IMG/VR virus record: IMGVR_UViG_3300003790_000039
Coordinates: 1-20,409 of that record
DNA from: a virus
Strand: one strand, 5' to 3'
Length of the DNA stretch: 20,409 bases
Shown: piece by piece, positions 1 through 6,027 of the stretch
How positions within the stretch are numbered: the first letter of the stretch is position 1
Layout of the letters: each line of letters opens with the position of its first letter
The notes under the pieces: generated by a model
Database searches by the model: none
Seen by the model: only the letters and a program-made list of their open reading frames with translations
Told to the model about the DNA's origin: nothing
Made by a program: the position numbers and the translations under genes

Positions 1-1373
1 TCCTTGACTGGATCGACCCAGCCGCGACCGCCGAAGATGAAGCGCGCACGCAGGTAGGCGTAGCGGTTCTCGTAGAAGCCGGGCGCCTCGATCTCGCCGG
101 CATTGATCGCCTCTTCGAGCCACAGCTCATAGATGGCGCGCAGCCAGTAGTCCGACAGCCAGCGGCGGCGCCCGTGGAAGTAGCGCCAGGCTTCGAGCAG
201 CGCGGCCCGTGCGCTGCTGTAGTTCGACTTGCTGAAGTCCTTCAGCAGCAGCTCGTAAGGCAGGTTCATGCCCGCCGCGATGTGCCGCAGCGACGCCAGC
301 ATGAACGCCTCGAAGGCTTGGTTCGGGCGCCCGGGCGTGAAGCTCGACAGACGTGCACCTGCGGGCAGCGGGATGACAGCGGCGCCCTTGAGCTGGCGGA
401 TGTTGCGGGTCTGCGCGACCGAGGCATTCCACGCATCGCGCGGGTTCTCGCCGAACAGCTCGGCAGCGGACGCGGGATCGAGATCCGATTCGAGGAACGC
501 CGCGACCAGCGAATTCGCGAGGCTCGCCTGCAGCTCGTTGGCCGCGTACTTGCCGGCCATGTGGAATTCGCGCATGACGGCTGATACGACCGGCTTGCCG
601 CGCGACTGGCCGGTGCGTTCCTTGTCGTGCAGATGGATGACGCGACGACGGCCCCAGGGAGTGAAGGCGGGCACGCGGTCCCACTCCATGAACTGCGCCT
701 CCCGCGTCATGCCGTAGAAGCCGAACGCGAAGGCGTCACCCGGGTGCCGCTTGAGGATGTGGTACGCGACCGGGGCGCCCCACTTGTCGAACTCGATACC
801 CTTGCGGATGTCCTCGCGGTGCTCCATGCCGACTGGTGTCGCCAGCCGGTCGGACTCGACCATCATGAGCCGCGTGTTCCAGCGAGCGCCAGGACGGGGC
901 AGCCACAGCGGCAACGCCAGTGCGTCGCCGTTGAGCATCGCGCCGCCGAGGGCCTGCAGGGTCATGCCGAGCAGGTTCTGCGTGCGCGCGGCATCGCACT
1001 CGGGCGTTTCGGCCCAAGAGCGGAATTTGGCTTCGGTGACGTTGCCCCACTCGCGGGCCCGCTCGCGCGTCCAGCCGAGCAGGCGGTAATCGGGCGTGGC
1101 GCTCAGGCGCAGCACCGAGCCCACGATGTTGTCGCGCAGGGTCTGCATGCCGCCGGCCATCAGGCCGTTGTTGCGGCCGAGGTCGCGCGAGCGAGCGGTC
1201 AGCGTGTCGAGGTCTGGCAGCAGGTCGGCATCGGCACTGCCGGCGACAGGATTCCAGTCGCGCATCGCCAGGTCGGTGCCCGAGGCTGCATCGTGGGCGG
1301 CCATGGCTGCGCCAGGGCGTGCAGGCGCGCTGGCGCCTGCGGACGGATAGCGGTGACGGGTGCGGCGCGCCAT
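1..1373 (-). CDS. Phage portal protein, lambda gpB family (partial, 3' end outside window)
   Basis: Forms the dodecameric portal ring at the capsid vertex through which DNA is packaged and to which the tail attaches. Reading the minus strand from the ATG at 1373 gives 457 open codons running off the left edge, so the C-terminus is missing. Diagnostic lambda-portal features are an early ARSRDLGRNNG segment followed by GGMQTLRDNIVGS, and near the C-terminus the block NLPYELLLKDFSKSNYSSAR, which is highly characteristic of this family. The gene starts 1 nt after the stop of the gpW-like gene, the usual W-B order of lambdoid head operons. Long plus-strand ORFs over this stretch are antisense shadows. 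Family assignment is confident; capsid protease and scaffold genes should follow to the left. Confidence 0.93.
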   Translation of the reverse strand, partial: MARRTRHRYPSAGASAPARPGAAMAAHDAASGTDLAMRDWNPVAGSADADLLPDLDTLTARSRDLGRNNGLMAGGMQTLRDNIVGSVLRLSATPDYRLLGWTRERAREWGNVTEAKFRSWAETPECDAARTQNLLGMTLQALGGAMLNGDALALPLWLPRPGARWNTRLMMVESDRLATPVGMEHREDIRKGIEFDKWGAPVAYHILKRHPGDAFAFGFYGMTREAQFMEWDRVPAFTPWGRRRVIHLHDKERTGQSRGKPVVSAVMREFHMAGKYAANELQASLANSLVAAFLESDLDPASAAELFGENPRDAWNASVAQTRNIRQLKGAAVIPLPAGARLSSFTPGRPNQAFEAFMLASLRHIAAGMNLPYELLLKDFSKSNYSSARAALLEAWRYFHGRRRWLSDYWLRAIYELWLEEAINAGEIEAPGFYENRYAYLRARFIFGGRGWVDPVK

Positions 1374-1374
1374 C

Positions 1375-1602
1375 TCAGACTATGTAGATGGGGCCACGCG
1401 AGCTGCCGCCCGAGCGGCGGTCAAGCTCTTCGCTTATGGCGGCGATTTCCTTGCGGATCTCGGCGACGTTCTGCTGGTACTGGACAGACCGCCCGTTGTG
1501 GGCGGCGCTGGTGGGAGCGGCTAGCCGGTCCTGCAGCGACGCCATGAGGCGCGTGCGGGTGGCTTGAAGTTCAGAAACTGTGAGGTGGCGGTAAATGCCC
1601 AT
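1375..1602 (-). CDS. gpW-like head-to-tail joining protein
   Basis: A 75-residue protein directly upstream of the portal gene, the position and size of lambda gpW (68 residues), which sits below the portal and closes the head after packaging. The sequence is two helices (ELQATRTRLMASLQDRL and a C-terminal QNVAEIRKEIAAISEELDRR) joined by a short NGRSVQYQQ strand segment, matching the gpW alpha-beta-alpha pattern with its conserved R-x-V-x-Y/F hairpin. The start is the ATG at 1602. No good Shine-Dalgarno precedes it; instead an 8-bp inverted repeat ends 5 nt upstream. Normally this gene follows the terminase closely, but here about 4.4 kb of cargo plus a Mor-like gene intervene. Confidence 0.8.
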   Translation of the reverse strand: MGIYRHLTVSELQATRTRLMASLQDRLAAPTSAAHNGRSVQYQQNVAEIRKEIAAISEELDRRSGGSSRGPIYIV

Positions 1603-1732
1603 GGACGCAATGACAACAGGTCATTGCGGAATGGTCCGCGGGAACAGTTCACAAAAAGAGTTCCTCCCGTCTTACGCGGGCAATACCGCGTAGCCTGCAT
1701 AACTCCAGTTCGAAGTGGCCCGGCTAGTGAAT
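1603..1732. other. Non-coding junction with three inverted repeats between cargo and gpW
   Basis: No convincing gene is seen here. Three inverted repeats are packed into 130 bp: GCAATGAC/GTCATTGC (1607-1627, 5-nt loop, perfect), GGAAC/GTTCC (1641-1664, 14-nt loop) and TACGCGG/CCGCGTA (1673-1692, 6-nt loop, perfect). None is followed by a clear U-run in the minus direction, so I do not call an intrinsic terminator. The segment may hold a transcription or processing signal for the resuming head operon, or be the scar of cargo insertion. Confidence 0.5.
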
Positions 1733-2035
1733 CTATGCAGCGTGCCGAATGCAATACACCCAGCTGATGTCTTCGTTTGTCCCGTCTCTCCGATGTACCT
1801 GGAAGTGCTTGTTGCGATACTCATCTAGCCTGACTTCAATTCGATCTATACCGGGCCCGAACTTAGATTCCACGTCAGGATGAAAACGAAAAAGCGCGAG
1901 ACAGAAGGCCGTATCTTCTGGAGAGAGCCAAGCACCCACACGGTACCTCCCGATGAGTTCGCGCATATGCAAGGTCAGTGCCGTCTTATTTGCGAACAGC
2001 TTGCCTTGCACCTCGACAGGAATGCTCTTGCCCAT
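1733..2035 (-). CDS. DUF3223 (DCL-like) domain protein, fourth gene of the defence-type cassette
   Basis: A 100-residue protein starting 18 nt after the stop of the SMC-like ATPase gene and in the same direction, so probably co-transcribed. The C-terminal half reads FRFHPDVESKFGPGIDRIEV, then NKHFQVHRRDGTNEDISW and YCI. This resembles the DCL/DUF3223 fold known from plant DCL proteins, in which a plastid form is linked to rRNA processing (H-P-x2-E-K-x-G-x-G-I-D then a C-terminal F-x-V-x-R-x-D-G-x2-x-D-I-S pattern). Function in bacteria is not established. Its place suggests an accessory or regulatory partner, but it could be an unrelated passenger. The stop is TAG. The start at 2035 has GGGGA about 6 nt upstream. 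Confidence 0.62.
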   Translation of the reverse strand: MGKSIPVEVQGKLFANKTALTLHMRELIGRYRVGAWLSPEDTAFCLALFRFHPDVESKFGPGIDRIEVRLDEYRNKHFQVHRRDGTNEDISWVYCIRHAA

Positions 2036-2053
2036 ACAGTCCCCGGAAAAAAT

Positions 2054-3820
2054 TTAGCTTTGAGAACGCGCGGGACTTCCCAGATACATGAGCCTCTGAG
2101 AGCCCCTGAAGGTGGGCAACCACTCGACATCATTCGTACCGACTGGATGGTGATACTCGGTTGCTGAGATGATCAACTGGCCGTCGAGCCTTCCGCAAAC
2201 TTCTTGCAGAGCCTGCAAGTAAGTTGCCAAGTCGTCACTAGCTAGCTCCTGCTGCTTCGGTGTATCCAAGATCAAAAACCGGAAAGGACGGTCGGGGTCT
2301 TGAAGATAGTGCTCGAAGATGGCGGCGTGAATGGCAAGAATCAAGCGACTCCGCGTACTGCCATTAAAGGCTTCGATCGGTTGCCGACCGAAGCGAAACT
2401 TGAAGTCAAGGTCTACCTCCACATCGCGCGGCGCATTTGGCGTCCTGATGATGTCCATCCACTTCACCGTTAGGTCGCGCACCGCAAGTCGAAGCTTGTT
2501 AAATTCGAGGTCTGACTTTCCGTGATTGGATAGCGTAGCAATCCGGTCCTGAGTCCTCGCCCGCTCTTCCTCGAAGTTTATGTACTTCCGTCGCTCTTCC
2601 GTCAGACGGTCGATGGTGACGAGACGCTGCTCTACATCGAGTAGCTCCCGCGTGAGCGCCTGAGCTGTCGAGACAAGATGGCTTGTAGTGCCCGGCACAT
2701 TCTGCTGTCGCATCTTTGATGCGATGTTTGCACGCTCAGCCTCCTCCTCTTGCACCCTAGCTTCCAAGAAATCCAATTGGATCATCGCTCGATCTTCGTT
2801 CGCCTCAAGATCCTTTATTTGATCTTTAAGGTACATCAGGTTCTTGGCGTAAGAGGCCGAGCTTGATACGAAAAGTCCACAATCCTCGCGCGCGCAAATA
2901 TCAACGAAAGATTCGAACACGCGCTTCGACTCCTCGTTCAACGATAGCGTCTTAATCTCTCCTTCAATCTCGGCTCGAATGGAAGCGATCCCTGCGACCC
3001 GAGCACGCATATCCGATTGCTGGCGACGCAAGTTTCGAATCTGCTCCTCCTTCGCCTGCAGCAGCTCAAGTAAAGCGTCGTTTGCCGCACCCGCAACATC
3101 TACAGTTTCACGCAGGTTCTGAATCTGGTCATTGAGCACTTCCGCTCGCAGCTTGAGTACGTCTCGAGTTGCCGGAGCATCGTCAACGGTGGCAGATAGA
3201 TCGGTGACGATCTTTTGCTGAAACACGACGCGGCGTTGATCCAACTCGAGCTTGTCACGCGCATTTAACAAATCCCGCTGCGCGGTATATGACCGTTTCG
3301 GACCGAGCCCAAACGCGAAGCGAATCATCTCGACAAACTGGTCCGCAATAAATGCCGCTGGCGCCCGATACGGCTCATCGTAGCCGCCAATCTGTCTCAC
3401 GTAAAAGATGGGCAGCAAGGTCGATACGTACGGTCTTGTCGGCTGACGTTTGGTGTTGACAAGCGTCGGCACGTTAAGGCCCAGCTCTTCAAAAAGGGCT
3501 TTCGAGAAGTCGCCCTCAGAAAAAAATTCCTTCAAGCTACCGTCGCTTTGGGTGATGAGATGCAGGTCGGTGAAGTCTCGTTGTACGGTGTACGCACGAC
3601 CAGCATGCTCGAAGGCGAGAATCGCGGCTTGGCACTTTTCACGAATGTCACTCTGAAAGACAACATCAAAGCCGAGGCAAAACGGAATGGACTGAACGAT
3701 AGGCGTCTTACCGCTCCCGTTCGGTGCGTACAGCGACGTTGTGCGGCCGCCAAAAATTAACTGCGGGCTCTCCAACCCGTTTTCTCCTCGCGCAATGAGC
3801 TTCAGCGAAACCAGTTTCAT
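2054..3820 (-). CDS. lmuB: SMC/Rad50-like ATPase of a Lamassu/ABC-3C-type system (LmuB-like)
   Basis: A 588-residue ATPase from ATG 3820, chosen because TAGGAG lies 4 nt upstream and residues 1-12 (MKLVSLKLIARG) begin the first strand of an SMC head. Walker A is APNGSGKT at residues 32-39. A long charged coiled-coil region spans roughly residues 190-470, with a C-x4-C pair at residues 309 and 314 near its middle, recalling a zinc hook. The C-terminal half-head carries an ABC signature-like FNGSTRSRLILAI and a Walker B FLILDTPKQQEL with Asp519; the T-P after Asp replaces the classic D-E. In Lamassu the SMC protein senses DNA ends and controls the nuclease. The stop of the upstream gene overlaps this gene's Shine-Dalgarno, implying coupling. 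The family call is firm; the exact Lamassu subtype is inference. Confidence 0.82.
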   Translation of the reverse strand: MKLVSLKLIARGENGLESPQLIFGGRTTSLYAPNGSGKTPIVQSIPFCLGFDVVFQSDIREKCQAAILAFEHAGRAYTVQRDFTDLHLITQSDGSLKEFFSEGDFSKALFEELGLNVPTLVNTKRQPTRPYVSTLLPIFYVRQIGGYDEPYRAPAAFIADQFVEMIRFAFGLGPKRSYTAQRDLLNARDKLELDQRRVVFQQKIVTDLSATVDDAPATRDVLKLRAEVLNDQIQNLRETVDVAGAANDALLELLQAKEEQIRNLRRQQSDMRARVAGIASIRAEIEGEIKTLSLNEESKRVFESFVDICAREDCGLFVSSSASYAKNLMYLKDQIKDLEANEDRAMIQLDFLEARVQEEEAERANIASKMRQQNVPGTTSHLVSTAQALTRELLDVEQRLVTIDRLTEERRKYINFEEERARTQDRIATLSNHGKSDLEFNKLRLAVRDLTVKWMDIIRTPNAPRDVEVDLDFKFRFGRQPIEAFNGSTRSRLILAIHAAIFEHYLQDPDRPFRFLILDTPKQQELASDDLATYLQALQEVCGRLDGQLIISATEYHHPVGTNDVEWLPTFRGSQRLMYLGSPARSQS

Positions 3821-3827
3821 GGTGCTC

Positions 3828-4310
3828 CTAGAATTCGACTTCAGAACGGATGCGGCGCTCCGCCCTGATATTGTCAAAGCTTCTCTCAACAATCATGAGC
3901 GCGTTTGACAAAGGAGTTTCCTGCTCTAAGACGCTCGAAATAATCGTCCGCCCCCTAGGCTCAAGTGCTACGGTCCCATCGCGTACGTTCACCGCGACCA
4001 AGTTCGCACGTTCTAGAAAAGTGAGCGCCTTGACGGTTCGGATACGCAAATTTGCTGACCATCCAATGCCCTGAGACGAGTCGCGGAACCCAGAAACCGT
4101 TCGCTCAAGGCATTCGCCGACTAGTTGCCCCAGCTCCCCAAATCGTGGTTTGCTGTTTCCCTTGGCGAGTGTCAGTATCACCATCGCCAACAGGGGCAGC
4201 TGAAACAAGGCTTCGTTGTCTAGCGATGACCGATAAGCACGGTCCTCCTGCGTCTGGGGCGGTCGAATCTGCAGCCTAGAGGCTTCGCGAAAGAAGTCGT
4301 CGTAGTTCAT
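3828..4310 (-). CDS. lmuC: Winged-helix middle component of a Lamassu/ABC-3C-type system (LmuC-like)
   Basis: A 160-residue protein lying between the nuclease and the SMC ATPase genes, overlapping the former by 4 nt (ATGA at 4307-4310) and ending 7 nt before the latter. The C-terminal half looks like a winged helix: a helix RIRTVKALTFLERANLVAV followed by the hairpin NVRDGTVALEPRGR and a final helix. This size, fold and placement are those of the small middle component of ABC-three-component systems and of Lamassu LmuC, which bridges the SMC dimer and the nuclease. There are no catalytic motifs. Sequence similarity among these small proteins is low, so the identification rests mostly on the genomic context. 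Confidence 0.72.
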   Translation of the reverse strand: MNYDDFFREASRLQIRPPQTQEDRAYRSSLDNEALFQLPLLAMVILTLAKGNSKPRFGELGQLVGECLERTVSGFRDSSQGIGWSANLRIRTVKALTFLERANLVAVNVRDGTVALEPRGRTIISSVLEQETPLSNALMIVERSFDNIRAERRIRSEVEF

Positions 4311-5473
4311 TTCGAGCTTCGCCTTACCACAACTGAGCCAACTGCACCGAACAACAACTCACGGTCCAGCCTTTCAAACTTCTGCACTTCTGCAGTGGCA
4401 GCCATTTCAATCAGCAGATCGTTGAGCGATGCGAAGTCCGACGTACCTTTGAGCCACCTGCTATAGAGCGCATCAATCGACACCAGCAGCGTCTCGACAT
4501 CCATTGCTGAGTAGTTGTGGCGAGCGTTCCGCAGCCACTCGTCCCAAGCGACTTTCTGTCTAGATGCAAACTCAACCATGTTTTCGGTTGCTCCAGCGCC
4601 GCGCAGCCAACGCTGTATTACTGAAGCCTGCTTCAGCGCTTTCGAACTGGTGCCTGAAAGCAAGGCTTCGTACGCTGCACGCGAGATGCTAAGAACCCCC
4701 AGAAGATCATCTAGGCCCACGCCGATGTGGTCAGCAATTTGACTTGGGCTAATGTTTTCGAGCGGAACTCTTGACTTGCGATAAACGAGGTCCACGAGGC
4801 CGTTCGCAAGCTCCTCGGTCTCGTGAAAGTCGAGATCGATCTCGCTATATTCATAGATCGCCGAACGAGCTGCCCTGGCGAACACGTCGCGTTCTTTTCC
4901 GATGTAATCAACCGAAGGACGCAGCGAAAGCTTGCTGAGAAGAGTTGATGTCGCCTCAGCAGTTGCCTCAGGCTCCAGAACAAAAATCGCTGAGAAGTTG
5001 TCGCTTAGAAATTTCGAGGCTTTGCATTTGGGAGCCCTACCGCGCAACGCGCTGACAGCATTTACAACTTCATCGTTGAAATACACGTTCGACAGAAGCG
5101 TCACTTCGCTGCACGCTTCTTCGAAGACTATGCCGTGAAGTAGCAGCTTGCCTGCGAAACTCTTTCGAATTTTCTCAAGGCTTTCTTTGTCCTTTTGTTG
5201 GCCGCTCTTCTTGAAAGCAAAAACTTCCAAGAGACTCCACTGATGGTTGCCCTTTGCTTTTGTCTTGACCTGAAAGAAGTGATAGGTGGTTTTGCCATCG
5301 ACGACTCGGCGCACTACAAAGTCGTCCTGATAGTCGCAGTACACGCAGTCGATGCCCTTGCCTTCAAGAATCTGCAACGCCGCGTAGGCTGCGGCTTGAT
5401 ACTGCATATCGAACCGACTCGCAGTGTCGCGCCCCACGTCCTCTGCGGGGGCGACTATTTCAATGGTCTTCAC
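4307..5473 (-). CDS. lmuA: DUF4297/Cap4-type nuclease effector of a Lamassu/ABC-3C-type system (LmuA-like)
   Basis: A 388-residue protein from the GTG at 5473. The start is supported by AGGAGGG about 9 nt upstream; the open frame extends to 5707 but the extra N-terminus is basic and lacks domain features. Residues 15-25 (RDTASRFDMQY) begin a DUF4297-like N-terminal domain, then Asp47/Asp50 in YCDYQDDFVV and FFQVKTK at 66-72 give a PD-(D/E)xK-type site in its Q-x-K variant (Gln68, Lys70). The rest is helical and presumably contacts the SMC partner. In Lamassu such Cap4 nucleases cut DNA once released by SMC sensing, stopping phage replication or killing the cell. GC is lower than in the flanking phage genes (30 of 60 at 5041-5100 by hand count). 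It is the first gene of the cassette, 125 nt downstream of a LexA-type box. Confidence 0.8.
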   Translation of the reverse strand: MKTIEIVAPAEDVGRDTASRFDMQYQAAAYAALQILEGKGIDCVYCDYQDDFVVRRVVDGKTTYHFFQVKTKAKGNHQWSLLEVFAFKKSGQQKDKESLEKIRKSFAGKLLLHGIVFEEACSEVTLLSNVYFNDEVVNAVSALRGRAPKCKASKFLSDNFSAIFVLEPEATAEATSTLLSKLSLRPSVDYIGKERDVFARAARSAIYEYSEIDLDFHETEELANGLVDLVYRKSRVPLENISPSQIADHIGVGLDDLLGVLSISRAAYEALLSGTSSKALKQASVIQRWLRGAGATENMVEFASRQKVAWDEWLRNARHNYSAMDVETLLVSIDALYSRWLKGTSDFASLNDLLIEMAATAEVQKFERLDRELLFGAVGSVVVRRSSK

Positions 5474-5597
5474 GTGCGCAACCCTCCTCGGCCGCCACTT
5501 ACATGCGTAGCGCAAGGTTTGTAACACATCGTGAATAGAGCGGCGTACTCGTTTCTTCCTAATTTTCAGCGCCGGCATGGGTAGGAATCCGATTGGA

Positions 5598-5613
5598 CTG
5601 TTTTTTTGTACAG
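5598..5613 (-). promoter_or_regulatory. LexA-type SOS box (CTGT-N8-ACAG) upstream of the defence cassette
   Basis: The 16-bp element has perfect CTGT and ACAG arms with an AT-rich 8-nt centre, and on the minus strand is preceded by TA, matching the classic TACTGT-N8-ACAG LexA site used in gamma- and betaproteobacteria. It lies 125 nt before the GTG of the nuclease gene, in the only gap between the Mor-like gene and the cassette. A TTGGAC hexamer at 5636-5631 could be a -35 element just upstream, with the box over the -10 region, but I see no good -10. No plus-strand gene would be controlled by it. Confidence 0.6.
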
Positions 5614-5630
5614 TATTTTTAACGCTATGT

Positions 5631-5644
5631 CCAACGGTCGTTGG
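5631..5644. repeat. Short palindrome next to the LexA-type box
   Basis: CCAACG and CGTTGG arms separated by 2 nt form a 14-bp palindrome, 18 bp from the LexA-type box and between the end of the Mor-like gene and the cassette. There is no U-run, so it is unlikely to be a terminator. It could be an operator for a second regulator of the cassette, for example the adjacent Mor-like protein. Confidence 0.4.
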
Positions 5645-5707
5645 CTGGGCATCTCGGCGCTCACTTCCGGATATCTCCCCGCAACACATGCGAGGTCGCA
5701 ACGCCAA

Positions 5708-6025
5708 CTACGGCTTCGAACCATTGCCGGGCTGCCGCCCCGCGGCGAGGATCCTTCTGACATATCGCGGTGTCACGTCGTACTCCTTTGCAAGCTCAAA
5801 GAGGTTACGTCCGTTAAATCGCAGCACGATCTCGCGCGGAACCCTCTGGCGCTCCTTCAACGTGCGCTTAGGCAAATACAGATGTGCGCCACCTAACCGA
5901 AAGATGAGCCGCTCCATCAGCGATGCCGCAGCGTCCTCGGCCGCAGCCACACCAAAGGCTCGCGCCACCGCGCATGCCTCTTCTTCAATGATCGCCATGG
6001 GATCGTGGGGAGTCTCGTCAGTCAT
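5708..6025 (-). CDS. Mor-family-like transcription activator
   Basis: A 105-residue DNA-binding protein. After an N-terminal helical, likely dimerising segment comes GGAHLYLPK followed by a basic stretch and REIVLRFNGRNLFELAKEYD, then VTPRYVRRIL. The G-G-x-x-x-Y-x-P-K, F-N-G-R-N and L-A-x-x-Y-x-V-T-x-x-x-V-x-R-I-L pattern is that of Mor/C activators, first described in phage Mu, where Mor activates middle transcription. The start codon lies 2 nt after the TerL stop, so it is read from the same mRNA by reinitiation. It is the last phage gene before the defence cassette. It could activate head and tail transcription downstream or the cassette itself; neither can be shown from sequence. Confidence 0.66.
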   Translation of the reverse strand: MTDETPHDPMAIIEEEACAVARAFGVAAAEDAAASLMERLIFRLGGAHLYLPKRTLKERQRVPREIVLRFNGRNLFELAKEYDVTPRYVRRILAAGRQPGNGSKP

Positions 6026-6027
6026 GT

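Noticed and set aside
174-1547. Several long plus-strand ORFs across the portal gene
   Set aside because: They are antisense shadows of a high-GC gene; the minus frame encodes an unmistakable portal protein.
1521-1767. Short ORFs on both strands between gpW and the DUF3223 gene
   Set aside because: They overlap gpW or the inverted repeats, have poor composition and no ribosome-binding sites.
5474-5707. N-terminal extension of the nuclease frame up to 5707
   Set aside because: The extension has no domain features and would run through the LexA-type box, whereas GTG 5473 has a strong AGGAGGG upstream and begins next to the nuclease domain.
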